The notes: a model not told the origin generated them from the letters alone. Shown: positions 48,428 through 60,275, counted from the first letter of the stretch. The stretch: DNA of 64,000 nt from Haematobia irritans (GCF_050003625.1 NC_134397.1:152974691-153038690), one strand, 5' to 3'. Translations and numbers: made by a program.

Positions 48428-50775
48428 ACAAGTATATACAGCATTAAGTTCGGCCGGGCCGAATCTTAAATGCCCACCACCATGAATCAAATATTATAGT
48501 TTCCTTTCAAATTTCAGGGGGATTTGATTACAGATATTCTACCAAGCAGAGCAGTTCAGCCAGTACACTTCTGGAAGATAAATTTAAAAAATTTTCCTAT
48601 GAAGACTAGATCAGATTCTGGATTTATAAGAACCATTTTTGTTTCAGTTTTAGAGGAATCATAAACATCTCTTGTAAGTGTGCAAGAAAATTATAAAATA
48701 ACGTCTTGATTTGAAATCTTAAATCTGTAGATTTTCACCGGAGAAGTAAAATCTGGAAATTTTACATTCAGTTTCAAGCAGTTTTCATGATCAGTGCGCC
48801 TTATATACCCTCAAGAAGTGAAATCGGCATATATGGAAGCTTTACCAAATGGACCGATAAAAACTACATCAGATACACGTTTTTGTGAGTCTAAAATACC
48901 AGTATATTTACAATTTCAGGCAAACCGGATAAAAACTACGGTTTCTAGAAATCCAAGGAGTTAAATCGGGAGATCGTTCTTATGCGGGCTATACTACAAC
49001 ATGGACAAATAATCACCGTTTTTGGCACACCTCTTTATGGTCCGAAAATATCTCTAGATGAATAAAAACTAAGGTTTCTTTAAGCCCAGGAAATAAAATC
49101 TGGAGATCGGTCTATATGGGGGCTGCACTAAAACATTGACCGATACTCACCATTTTCGGCGCACCTCTTTATGGTCCTACAATACCTCTAGATTTCCAAT
49201 TTCAGACAAATAGGATAAAAACCGCGGTATCAATAAGACCAAGAAGCAAAATCTGGAGATCGGTCTATATGTGGGATATACCAAAACATGGACCAATATT
49301 CACACCTCTTTATAGCACACCTCAAATACCTCTAGACTGCCAATTTAAAGCAAATTGGATGAAAACTACGATTCCTATAAGCCCAAGACGCAAAATCGGG
49401 AGGTCGGTTTCTATGAGGACTATATCAAAACCTGGACTGCTATAACCCATCTACGAACTTGACCTGCTTGCAGACAAAACACGATGGCATGGTTGTTAAA
49501 TATCATATACTAACACCACGTACCAAATTTAAACCAGATCGGATGAATTTTGCTTCTCCAAGAGGCTCCAAAACCAAATCTCGGGACCGGCTTTTATGGG
49601 GGCTATATAATTATGGACTGATATGAACCAATTCCTGCATGTTGTTGGATACCAAATACTAACATCACGTACCAAAATTCAAACCAAACTGATGAATTTT
49701 GCTATTCCAAGGGACTCCGGAGGTCAAATCTGGGAATCGGTTTATATGGGGGCTATATATAATTATGGACCTATTTCGACCAATTTTTGCATGGGTGTTT
49801 GAGGTATTATTTTAACACAACGTACCAAATTTCAACTGAATCAGATGAATTTTGCTTTTCTAAGAGGCTCAATCTGGGGATCGGTTTATATGGGGCTATA
49901 AATAATTATGGACCGATGTGGACCAATTTTTGCATGGTTATTAAAGACCATATACTAACACCATGTACCAAATTTCAGCCGGATCGGATGAAATTTGCTT
50001 CTCTTAGAAGCTCCGTAAACCAAATCGGGCGATAGGTTTATATGGGAGCTATATATATAATTATGGACCGATGCGGACCAATTTTTGCATAGTTGTTAGA
50101 GAACCTATACTTACACCATGTACCAAATTTCAGCCGGATCGGATGAAATTTGCTTCTCTTAGAGGCTCCGCAAGCCAAATCGGGAGATCGGTTTATATGG
50201 GGGCTATATATAATTATGGACCGATGTGGACCAATTTTTGCATGGTTATTAAAGACCATATACTAACACCATGTACCAAATTGCAGCCGGATCGGATGAA
50301 ATTTGCTTCTCTTGGAGGCTCCGTAAGCCAAATCGGGGGATCGGTTTATATGGTGCTATATATAATTATGGACCGATGTGGACCAATTTTTGCATGGTTT
50401 TTAGTGATTGTATGCTTACACCATGTACCAAATTTCAGCCGGATCGGATGAAATTTGCTTCTCTTAAAGGATTCGCAAGCCAAATTTTTGGGGTCCGTTT
50501 GTATGGGGGCTATACGTAAAAGTGGACCGATATGGCCCATTTGCAATACCATCCGACCTACATCAATAACAACTACTTGTGCCAAGCTTCAAGTCGATAG
50601 CTTGTTTCGTTCGGAAGTTAGCGTTATTTCAACAGACGGACGGACATGCTTAGATCGTCTCAGAATTTCACCACGACCCAGAATATATATACTTTATGGG
50701 ATCTTGAGCAATATTTCGATGTGTTACAAACGGAATAACAAAGTTAATATACCCCATCCTAAGGTGGAGGGTATA
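48428..50775 (+). mobile_element. mosaic element: HL-B 5' half joined to HL-A 3' half
   Basis: 5' tip ACAAGTATATACAGCATTAA and GCCCACCACCATGAATC are HL-B; HL-B units run to GACCTGCTTGCAGACAAAAC (49478). At CACGATGGCATGGTTGTTAA it becomes HL-A units (49500-50510), with A leader, short GACGGACGGAC, A core and a GGTGGAGGGTATA end. The two subterminal motifs (CCACCACC and GGTGGAGG) no longer match, as expected for a recombinant. Confidence 0.8.
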
Positions 50776-51739
50776 AAATTAATTATGTCTTATAAATTTT
50801 CTTGAATTTGTCGAAAAATATTTACTAATTTTTGCGATATCGGCGCGATGTCGGCGTTTGTAATACTGTTTAGTTAAAACTTTCTAAAAATATTAAAAAA
50901 TTGCGTTGACTAAACTACAGGAGTAGCTTAACCAACAGAGGAAAAGAATGTTTGTCAAATTTATTTGGGCAAAAGCCCTATAGACTGCAAGATGGTTGGA
51001 TGGACGCACGTTTCGGAATTACCACATTCCTCATCAGCATCCTCCACTTGCAGCAAAACTACCAACCAATTGTCAGAATAAATTCAGGTAGATCGCTAAA
51101 CCCAAAGTGAAACACGCATTCTTTTCCTCTGTTGGTTAAGCTACACTTGTAGTTTAGTCTACGCAATGATTTTAAAGCTGAGATCAAAATAACAAATATG
51201 ATTACAGTACAAACCAACAATAACAAACAAAACACGAATGAAGTAAGAGAAAGCACGCTCAAAATAAACCCAGCCAACTGCACTCAAATCGATTATTTGA
51301 TGGTGGCAAAGCAAAATAGATAGAGATGTTTGTATGAATTTATTTTGGCATAAGCCGGCTATCATAAACTTTTTTTCGGAGGGTTCAAGTGCGGTTCACT
51401 TTGGGTTTAGCGAACTGCCTGAATTTATTCTGATAATTGGTTGATAGTTTTGCTGCAAGTAGAGGATGCTGATGAGGAATATGGTAATTCCGAAACGTGC
51501 GTCCATCCAACCATCTTGCAGTCTATAGGGCTTTGCCCAAATAAATTTGACAAACATTCTTTTCCTCTGTTGGTTAAGCTACTCTTGTAGTTTAGTCAAC
51601 GCAATGGTTTTAAAGCTGAGATCAAAACAACAAATATGATTACAGTACAAAGAATCAATAAAAAACAAAACACAATATTAAAATATTTCTAAAAATAAAT
51701 AAATGTTTTCTTCCTAGTGGGTTCACTGTTTTTTCAGTG
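50776..51739. mobile_element. TIR-X element, left end lost, containing a foldback
   Basis: Begins directly at the HL end with AATTATGTCTTATAAATTTT (TIR-X body), includes GATATCGGCGCGATGTCGGC and ends GGGTTCACTGTTTTTTCAGTG. The inverted repeat at 50903-51605 lies inside. Confidence 0.68.
50903..51605. repeat. large inverted repeat (foldback), arms about 205 bp
   Basis: The left arm 50903-51115 (GTTGACTAAACTACAGGAGT, AACCAACAGAGGAAAAGAAT, CGGAATTACCACATTCCTCA) recurs reversed at about 51395-51605. A third partial arm (51117-51168) also inverts the first 50 bp. The centre has TTAAAGCTGAGATCAAAATA and unrelated sequence. Confidence 0.8.
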
Positions 51740-52210
51740 TGGTAGGTATAAAAATCAAACTGCTTACCCCGGAACTATGGCAACCGTTCCCTTCAGTGAA
51801 CCGTTCATCGGAACTAGTTCATTCCGGAACGACACAAGACATGTCGTGACTCTCATGGCCCATTCAAGAAAATTTTAATAACTCACCAATGAGTTCACTT
51901 TTGAGAGTGACTGTATGAGTAGTTTACCTGGGGAAGCTGATTGAAACAAAGAAAATTGAAAGAAAATTGAGCCATGGAAGATAATTCATTGATTTAGCGA
52001 AATATTTTTATTAAGGCCATGAAATTATTCGTAAATAGTCCGACACGTTTCGTTAATGAACACTAATTTCATTACAATAATGAAAAATTTCGTTATATTA
52101 ACGAATTTTTTTCAATGGCTCAATTCTAATGATACATTTCGTTAAAATAAAGAAGTTTTTCTACCAGTGGCAAAATATGAGTTTCATGATTTTATGATTG
52201 CAAATGATTA
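51740..52210. other. non-coding spacer
   Basis: Contains paired CCGTTCCC/GAACCGTTC and TCATTCCGGAACGAC words near 51785-51835, and TTCGTTA..TAACGA repeats at 52050-52150, perhaps another decayed TIR element. No gene. Confidence 0.35.
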
Positions 52211-53502
52211 AAGGGTGATACGGTCAAAATTTTGTCAATATAAACTTGACGTATTTCTTTCAATTTTGCATTTAAAAAACCTGAACACCCCTCATTTTGA
52301 AGGTGTGTGTGTGTAGAATGTTGCTCCTATTTTGATTTTGGAATTCACTCTTCAGTTGTCAAAATGCCGTCCAAGCAAGAAGAGCAGCGTATCAAAATTT
52401 TGCTCGCGCATCGCGAAAATCCGAGCTACTCACACGCAAAGCTGGAAAAATCGCTAAAAGTTGCCAAATCAACCGTTACAAATGTAATTAAAGTGTTTGG
52501 GGAACGTTTGTCGTCAGCCAGGAAGTCTGGATCGGGGGGAAATCGAAAACCGGAAGCCGCTGAGACGACAAAGAGAGTTGCCGGTAGTTTCAAGCGAAAC
52601 CCTAACCTCTCTCTCCGAGATGCCGCAACTAAGCTGGGTGTATCGTCTACAACCGTGCATCGAGCCGGACTATCGACTTACAAGAAGGTAGTGACTCCAA
52701 ATCGCGATGATAAACAAAATACGACGGCCAAAGCGCGATCCCGGAGGCTGTACACGACGATGCTGACGAAGTTTGACTGCGTGGTAACGGACAACGAAAC
52801 CTACGTCAAAGCCAACTACAAGCAGCTTCCGGGACAGGAGTTTTATACGGCAAAAGGAAGGGGAAAGGTAGCAGATATTTTCAAGCACATAAAACTGTCA
52901 AAGTTCGCAAAGAAATATCTGGTTTGGCAAGCCATCTGTACCTGTGGCTTGAAAAGCAGCATTTTCATAGCTTCCGGGACTGTCAACCAAGAAATTTACC
53001 TGAAAGAGTGTTTGAATAAACGTCTGCTGCCTTTCCTGAAGAAACACGGTTGTTCCGTACTGTTTTGGCCGGATTTGGCATCTTGCCATTACGGTAAAAA
53101 GGTCATAGAGTGGTACGCCGCCAACAACGTGCAGGTGGTTCCCAAGGACAAGAACCCTCCCAACACGCGAGAGCTCCGCCCAATTGAGAAATACTGGGCT
53201 ATTGTCAAGCGGAACCTAAAGAAGACCAAAAAAACTGCTAAGGACGAGCAGCAGTTCAAGGCAAACTGGCTTTCTGCGGCGAAGAAGGTGGACAAGGTGG
53301 CTGTACAAAATCTGATGGCAGGTGTCAAGCGTGAGGCCCGGCAATTCGGATTTGGAAAAGCGAAAGCCTAACTGAATATTTTTCCTGACATGAACTGAAT
53401 ACTAATTGAACTTGAAAAAGAAATTTAATTTGATAAAAAAAAAAACGATTTCACCGATTTACACGCGTTTTCCCTTGACCAAATTTTGATCGTATCACCC
53501 TT
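52211..53502 (+). mobile_element. DD37E Tc1/mariner element, full length (1292 bp)
   Basis: TA|AAGGGTGATACGGTCAAAAT at the 5' end and TTTTGATCGTATCACCCTT|TA at the 3' end: terminal inverted repeats of at least 20 bp with one or two differences and a TA target duplication. One open transposase frame. Length and organisation are those of an intact element. The right flank is an HL-B core (CAACAGACTGACTGAAGGAC). Confidence 0.92.
52364..53371 (+). CDS. Tc1/mariner transposase, DD37E (ITmD37E-like), 335 aa
   Basis: Cut-and-paste transposase. I start at ATG 52364 (MPSKQEEQRIKILL), since the equivalent ATG exists in the other copies; an in-frame ATG 19 codons upstream lies in leader sequence. Residues about 1-60 and 75-115 are two helix-turn-helix DNA-binding parts (VAKSTVTNVIKVFGERL; LSLRDAATKLGVSSTTVHRA). 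The catalytic core follows: VVTDNETYVK, FWPDLASCHYGKK, then LRPIEKYWAIVKR, with 37 residues between the second Asp and the Glu. Oddities: the residue just before ETY, where related transposases have the catalytic Asp (DDET), is Asn; four residues (KKRA) present in the 61-62 kb copy are missing after TVHRA; PNTPEL reads PNTREL. So the frame is open, but activity is doubtful. Confidence 0.88.
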   Translation: MPSKQEEQRIKILLAHRENPSYSHAKLEKSLKVAKSTVTNVIKVFGERLSSARKSGSGGNRKPEAAETTKRVAGSFKRNPNLSLRDAATKLGVSSTTVHRAGLSTYKKVVTPNRDDKQNTTAKARSRRLYTTMLTKFDCVVTDNETYVKANYKQLPGQEFYTAKGRGKVADIFKHIKLSKFAKKYLVWQAICTCGLKSSIFIASGTVNQEIYLKECLNKRLLPFLKKHGCSVLFWPDLASCHYGKKVIEWYAANNVQVVPKDKNPPNTRELRPIEKYWAIVKRNLKKTKKTAKDEQQFKANWLSAAKKVDKVAVQNLMAGVKREARQFGFGKAKA

Positions 53503-53504
53503 TA

Positions 53505-53645
53505 CAACAGACTGACTGAAGGACATCGTTATATCGTCTTAGAATGTTTTTCTGATCGAGAATAAATGCACTTTTTAAAGTCAGAAGTCGATATATTACC
53601 AACGGAATGACAAACGTATTATACTCCCCCATCATAATTCTATGG
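53505..53645 (+). mobile_element. HL-B 3' end fragment
   Basis: CAACAGACTGACTGAAGGAC, ATCGTTATATCGTCTTAGAA, TATTACCAACGGAATGACAA and CCCCCATCATAATTCTATGG; decayed core and 3' end. The target of the DD37E insertion is beside or within it. Confidence 0.7.
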
Positions 53646-54711
53646 TTACTTTAACCTCTTGGTGATGTTGGATGACAGAATCAGGTTCATAGCATTAACA
53701 AATCAATTTTATTCATATGAAGGATAGATAATTCACATAACTTTCATACTAAATAACCTCCTTAAAAATTAAACATTCCCACAAATATCCTCGCTTAAAA
53801 TCATCGAAATATTTAAATTTAAAAACAGATTCCAAATTGGACACAAGAACCAACTAATGAACTGTGTAAAAGCTTTTGGAGTTGAAGCGAATATAACCGC
53901 AAAAGTCCATTGAGCAAAATGGTGGGTTAAGTGCAACGGACACATAGCAACACACACATGCACGCACTCAGTAACAATGAGGCCACTGTATTTTACGCTG
54001 CGTCCCGACCGTGTGGCATATGTCGGACAAGGATTGTGGTTGAAATTCAGTGGCGGCATTAAAGAAATCATTTCAAAAGTCAATTGAATTCTGTGAAGCA
54101 GTAGATGCGCGTATGCATTGAAATTTCAACAGAATTTTTTAATTAAAAATATTTCCAATGATTTCCAGAGATAAAACAGATAAACCCTCCTAGTAGTGGT
54201 TGCTGGTGGTGATCATTCTCACCGCTGTCGTCACATTTAAACAATGAAGCCATCAGAAATGCGATAGTGTTTTTGTTTTTTTTGTTTTTTTTTTTTTCTG
54301 TTGTTTATACATCAGCGATAGTCGCTAACTCTGAGAAGTGGAAATTGCAAAAATAAAACCACAAAGCAGCATCACCACCACCAACTTTATAAATCATTTC
54401 AATTGTTTTGGCGTGGCTGGGTGTTAAGTTTCATTTCAAGCATCTTTTGCCGTACGAACATTCTATTGAAGTCTGTCATTGACTTTTTAATGATCCCATT
54501 GGAATTAGGATTTCTTCTTTGAAAATTTCAATGCACACTAGAGTATGATATTCTCCTTGTATTGGCCCGCAGACAATTGCATTACTTTAGATGGAAGATG
54601 ACATTCTACCAGGGTCATGTGTCCTATTCTCAACTGTAGTCCTAAGTGGGTGTTGTTCTAGCCGTATTGAGTGATGACATTCGTTTGGAAGTTCGCCTGA
54701 TACGGACGTGC
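53646..54711. other. apparently unique DNA
   Basis: Only scattered simple sequence (T-run near 54280-54297; CACACACATGCACGCACTC near 53952). A 104-codon minus-strand open frame (53769-54083) has no recognisable domain. May be host intergenic or intronic DNA. Confidence 0.4.
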
Positions 54712-54933
54712 TCATATCGCAACACGTGTAATTGAATTCAATTCCCATGCCGAAAGTTGTCCATCAATGATAAATTTACCATTGCGAAATGCCAGTGTCA
54801 AATGTACATCGCAATGTTGTGGCCTCGACTCGATGAAATGTGGCAAAAATTTTAATTTTGATTCATTTGGTCTCTTCTGAGAGCTTTGAAGCAAAGAAAT
54901 GACTAACATGGATAAAACTAATAGAATTGGCAT
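54712..54933 (-). CDS. possible exon of a small secreted protein, 73 codons
   Basis: Starts MPILLVLSMLVISLLQSSQK, a credible signal peptide, then a mixed-charge stretch (KLKFLPHFIESRPQHCDVHL, FRNGKFIIDGQLSAWELN) and ends TRVAI. Another minus-strand frame stays open just downstream for about 50 codons (YTCCDMSTSVSGELPNECHH), so a splice or a single frameshift could extend it with more cysteines. The layout loosely recalls small secreted insect families, but I cannot name one. It lies in repeat-free DNA, which makes it the best candidate for host coding sequence here. Could still be chance. Confidence 0.33.
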   Translation of the reverse strand: MPILLVLSMLVISLLQSSQKRPNESKLKFLPHFIESRPQHCDVHLTLAFRNGKFIIDGQLSAWELNSITRVAI

Positions 54934-55402
54934 ACTCGTATATTGAGAATCTTATGGGTTATATTGATATAGGGTATTGTGTATAGAATAATCGCAATAT
55001 ACTTAATTTCAATGGGAAAAAAAGTTCAAAAAGTATATTTGCTTTAATTATTTTGGTATTAATTCCGTGCCAAAGAAGCAAGGAATTATGTATACTAAGG
55101 ATACATTAAAGACGTAATTAGCTTTTAAATCTCGATTTTGCAATATCTTAATTTACTGATATTTTTATATTTTTCAGAGTGTAAAATCAAAGTCGTTAAC
55201 CCTTTCACTACCGAAATAAGCCTAATGTTAAAAACTTAATTGTTCTTCCTTTTCTATTTGTACTAACGACATGAAGGAAAAAATTTGTAATTTTGAGCAC
55301 CTACATCAAGAGCTTTATATGAGTTTTGAAAACTTGAATGTTGAATTGTGACCAAATGGCCTTAAGAAAAAAAGCGCTATTTTGCCTATAATCTAATATA
55401 TA
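54934..55402. other. non-coding DNA
   Basis: 55050-55070 has the TTGGTATTAATTCCGTGCCA scrap shared with 18668 and 33446. Otherwise nothing recognised. Confidence 0.4.
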
Positions 55403-55851
55403 ACAAGTATATAAGGCCGTAAGTTCGGCCAGGCCACATCTTATGTACCCTCCACCATGGATTGCATAGAAACTTCTACGAAAGACTGTCATCCACAATC
55501 GAATTACACGGATGAAAAAGACTGTTTTTCATATGTTTGGCTATAAACATTATATATTTGGAACACAAATTTTTAAACACAATATTTTTGAGTGCAAGCA
55601 TATAATGTTCATAAACTACCATAACATGTTTGGGACATATATGTTAATATGTTAGAACATATTATGTTTGGGACATAAAATGTTTGTAAATATAATATGC
55701 TTGGATGCAAACATATATTAATTTAGAAATAGCCTATAAACATATATGTGTTTAGTAGCTTGGAGCGCTATTTAACAGCGATATTGAATTATGTTGGTGG
55801 TTGTTGCTTGTTATTACAAAATTAACATTTTATTTTTCCTTGGGCAATTGA

Positions 55852-55914
55852 TCAGCTACTTCTTTGATCCTTACAAACTGTGTAGTCCGCTGTTCGAATC
55901 CCCGTCCGGCAAAA
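55852..55914 (+). other. tRNA-like segment in TIR-T
   Basis: CTTTGATCCTTACAAACTGT then CGCTGTTCGAATCCCCGTCC; GTTCGAATCC is a canonical B box. It runs into GGCAAAAGGTAAAATT. Counterpart of 30608-30690. Confidence 0.55.
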
Positions 55915-55926
55915 GGTAAAATTAAA

Positions 55927-58489
55927 ACAAGTATATACGGCCGTAAGTTCGGCCAGGCCGAAGCTTATGTACCCTCCATCATGGATTGCGTAGAAACTTC
56001 TTCTAAACACTGCCATCCACAATCGAATTACTTAAGTTGCGGTAACGCTTGCCGATGGCAAGGTATCTTAAAACCTCCAAACACCATCTTCTAAATTGTA
56101 TGTCCATACTTGGTATATATTAAATCAAAAAAGATCGATCCAATACGTATATTATTCAGTTTTACAAAGTAGACATATATTGGTATATATTAAATCAAAA
56201 AAGATCGATCCAATACGTATATTATTCAGTTTTACAAAGTAGACATAAAATTTTGACAAAATTTTCTACAGAAAGAAAATATTAAAAAATTTTCTATGGA
56301 AATAAAATTTTCACAAAATTTTCTATAGAAATAAAAATTTTGACAAAATTTTCTATAAAAAGAAAATTTTGACAAAAATTTCTACAGCAATAAAATGTTA
56401 ACAAAATGTTCTATAGAAATAAACTTTTGACAAAATTTGCTATAGAAATAAAATCTTGGTCGATTATTTTTGGCTCGAGTGGCAACTATGATTATGAACC
56501 GAATAAAATTTGAACAAAATTTTCTATAGAAATAAAATTTTGACAAAATTTTCTATAGAAATAAAATTTTGACAATGATGAAAATTTTATTATGAACCGA
56601 ATAAAATTTTAACAAAATTTTCTCTAGAAATAAAATTTTGACAACATTTTCTATAGAAATAAAATTTTGGTAGATTATTTTTGGCTCTAGTGGCAACCAT
56701 GATTATGAACCGATATGGACCAATTTTTGTGTGATTGGACCAATTTTGGTATGGTTGTTAGCGACCATATATTTACTAACACCACGTTCCTACTTTGAAC
56801 CGGATCGGATGAATTTTGCTCCTCCAAGAGGCTCCGGAGGTCAAATCTGGAGAACGTTTTATATGGGGGCTATATATAATTATGGACCGATATGGACCAT
56901 GTTCCAAATTACAACCGGATTGGATGAAATTTGCTTCTCTTGGAGACTTCGCAAGCCAAATCTGGGGTTTATATGGGGGCTATATATAATTATGAACCGA
57001 TGTGGGCCAATTTTTGCACGGTTATTAGAGACCATATACCAATATCATGTACCAAATTTCAGGCGGATCGGGTAAAATTTGCTTCTCTTTGAGGCTCCGC
57101 AACACAAATCTGGGGATCGGTTTATATGGGCGCTATATATAATTATGGACCGAGGTGGACCAATTTTTGCACGGTTGTTAGAGACCATACACCAATACCA
57201 TGTACCAAATTTCAGAGGGATCGGATGCAATTTGCTTCTCTTTGAGGCTTCGCAAGCCAAATCTGGAGATCGGTTTAGATGGGGTCTATATATAATTATG
57301 GACCGATGTGGACCAATTTTTGCACGATTGTTAGAGACCATAGACCAACACCATGTACCAAATTTCAGCCGGATCGGATGAAATATGCTTCTCTTAGAGG
57401 CTCCACTAGCCAAATCTGGGGATCGGTTTATATGGGGGCTATATATAATTATGGACCGATGGGAACCAATTTTTGCATGGTTGTTAGAGACCATATACCA
57501 ACACCATTTACCAAATTTCAGCCGGATCGGATGAAATTTGCTTCTCTTTTAGGCTCCGCAAGCCAAATCTGGGGATCGGTTTATATGGGGGCTATATATA
57601 ATTATGGACCGATGGGAACCAATTTTTCCATGGTTGTTAGAGACCATATACCAACATCATGTACCAAATTTCAGCCGGATCGGATGAAATATGCTTCTGT
57701 TAGAGGCTCCACAAGCCAAATCTGGCGATCGGTTTATATGGGGGCTATATATAATTATGGACCGATGTGGACCAATTTTTGCATGGTTGTTAGAGACTAT
57801 ATACCAACACCATATGCCAAATTTCAGCCGGATCGGATGAAATATGCTTCTCTTTTAGGCTCCGCAAGCCAAATCTGGAGATCGGTTTATATGGGGGCTA
57901 TATATAATTATGGATTGATGTGAACCAATTTTTGCATGGTTGTTAGAGACTATATACCAACACCATATACCAAATTTCAGCCGGATCGGATGAAATATGC
58001 TTCTGTTAGAGGCTCCACAAGCCAAATCTGGGGATCGGTTTATATGGGGGCTATATATAATTATGGACCGATGCGGACCAATTTTTGCATGGTTGTTAGA
58101 GACCATATACCAACACTATATACCAAATTTCAGCCGGATCGGATGAAATATGCTTCTTTTAGAGGCTCCACAAGCCAAATCTGAGGGTCCCTTTATATGG
58201 GGGCTATACGTAAAAGTGGACCGATATGACACATTTTCAATACCATCCGACCTACATCGATAACAACTACTTGTGCCAAGTTTCAAGTCGATAGCTTGTT
58301 TCGTTCGGAAGTTAGCGTGATTTCAACAGACGGACGGACGGACGGACTGACGGACGGACATGCTTAGATCGACTCAGAATTTCACCACGACCCAGAATAT
58401 ATACTTTATGGGGTCTTAGAGCAATATTTCGATGTGTTACAAACGGAATGACAAAGTTAATATACCCCCATCCTATGATGGAGGGTATA
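55927..58489 (+). mobile_element. complete HL-A element (2563 bp), innermost
   Basis: ACAAGTATATACGGCCGTAA to ATGATGGAGGGTATA. Inserted at an A-run: GGTAAAATTAAA before, AAAAATCATACAATTGG after; the uninterrupted relative at 36150-36180 reads GGTAAAATTTAAAAAAAAAT. Contains 29-bp arrays (56245-56450, 56510-56670), about nine 153-bp units, (GACG)n with one GACT (58327-58360), and the core. Subterminal CATCAT pairs with ATGATG. Longest open frame 214 codons (57279-57923), an artefact of the 153-bp period. Confidence 0.88.
56111..56250. repeat. 70-bp direct duplication in the HL-A 5' module
   Basis: TGGTATATATTAAATCAAAA to TTTACAAAGTAGACATA occurs at 56111 and 56181 (period 70). Confidence 0.88.
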
Positions 58490-60275
58490 AAAAATCATAC
58501 AATTGGATAATTTCTTCTACAATGTTTGTATTACAGAAAAAGGTGCTAAGAAATAAAAAATCTCGTGGAAGTGAGAAAGATGTGGGGGAATATACAATTG
58601 GGTAGAAACAAAATTTTGAGCATTTAGGTCGAAAACCTATGTTGTTAGCACCTATATTACCTGTTTATTTTCATAATTCATTATGATTGTAAATATATAA
58701 ATAAATAAATAAAATTTTGAGCACAATATTGTTTGGGAGAATTTTTTTTAAGCATATAATATTTTTGGGTGCAAAATGCTTCCAAACATAGTATATGTTC
58801 ACATAATAACATATTGTTTTTTGGAAGACAACATTATTGAATTTGGATGCAAAAATACAAAATGTTTGGAACTTAGACTACCCAAAAATATATTGTTTAG
58901 ACCAATATGCTTTCAAACATATTATATATTGGAAGAGATCAAACATATAAATGTTTGGGCAATACCCAAAAATGTATATGCTTGAAGCAAAATATGTTTG
59001 GGACTATATGTTACAGAAGCGATTTTTTGTGAGCGTGTACTTGGGTTGTGGTATCTTAAAACTTCTTAACATCGTTTTCTAAATTGTGAGTTAGTCCATA
59101 CGTGGTATATATTAGACAAAAAAGTTATGTATAGTTAAGTCTACAAATAATTACGAATCGATATGGATTTTTTGCATGGTACGTAGAGAGGCAGAATTGA
59201 AATATGGGGGTCGCTTATATGGGTGCTATATACAATTATGAACTTGATATGGACCAATTTTTGTGTGATTGGGGATCGATTTATCTGGGGGCTATATATA
59301 ATTATGGACGCTAGGCATGGTTGTTAACGGCCATATACTAGCACAATGTAACAAATTTCAACTGACTCGAATGAAATTTGCTCCTCCAAGAGCAAATCTC
59401 GGAATCGGTTTATATGGGGGCTATATATGATTAGGGAGTGATATGGACCACTTTTGGTTGCAAAATATCATATACTACCACCACGTACCAAATTTCAACC
59501 AGATCGGATGAATTTTGCTTTTCCAAAAGGCACCGGAGGTCAAATCTGGGGATCGGTTTATATGGGGGCTTTATATAATTACGAACTGATATGAACCAAT
59601 TCGTGCATGGTTGTTGGATACCATATACTAACATCACGTACCAAATTTCAAGCGAATCGGTGGGATTTTGCTCTTCCAAGGGGCTCCGGAGGTCAAATCT
59701 GAGATCGGTTTATATTGGGGCTATATATAATTATGGAGCGATTTCGACCAATTTTTGCATGGGTGTATGAGGCCATATATTAACACCACGTTCCAAATTT
59801 CAACTGAATCAGATGAATTTTGGTCTTCCAAGAGGCTCCGGAGGTCAAATCTGGTGATCGGTTTATATGGGGGCTATATATAATTATGGACCGATTTGGA
59901 CCAATTTTTGCATGGTAGTTAGAGACCATATACAAACACCATATACCAAATTTCAACCGCATCGGATGAAATTTGGAGGATTCGCAAGCCAATTTTGGGG
60001 GTCCGTTTATATGGGGGCTATACGTAAAAGTGGACCGATATGGCCCATTTGCAGTACCATCCGACCTACATCAATGACAACTACTTGTGCCAAATTTCAA
60101 GTCGGTAGCTTGTTTCGTTCGGAGGTTAGCGTGATTTCAACAGACGGACGGACGGATCGACTCAGAATTTCACCACGACGCAGAATATATATTCTTTATG
60201 CAGTCTTACAACAATATTTCGATGTGTTACAAACGGAATGACAAAGTTAATCCCCATCCTATGGTGGAGGGTATA

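Larger units (their letters stand above)
55507..59037. mobile_element. TIR-T element carrying an HL-A insert
   Basis: CACGGATGAAAAAGACTGTT to GATTTTTTGTGAGCGTG, TA on both sides (55505-55506, 59038-59039). Orientation opposite to the 967-bp copy at 30049-31015. Removing the HL-A at 55927-58489 leaves 968 bp, against 967 in that copy. Confidence 0.87.
55403..60275 (+). mobile_element. outer HL-A element of a three-level nest
   Basis: 5' part 55403-55506 (ACAAGTATATAAGGCCGTAA to CCACAATCGAATTA); resumes at 59038 (TACTTGGGTTGTGGTATCTT) after a TIR-T insertion. Without the insert it reads CGAATTACTTGGGTTGTGG, like other HL-A copies. Units 59150-59990, leader, short GACGGACGGACGG, core, and an ATGGTGGAGGGTATA end. 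Subterminal repeats match (CCACCAT with ATGGTGG). A on both flanks. Confidence 0.82.

Noticed and set aside
53769..54083. 104-codon minus-strand open frame
   Set aside because: No recognisable domain, no start context or splice context, and hydrophobic patches without a coherent signal peptide. In unique DNA, but not supportable.
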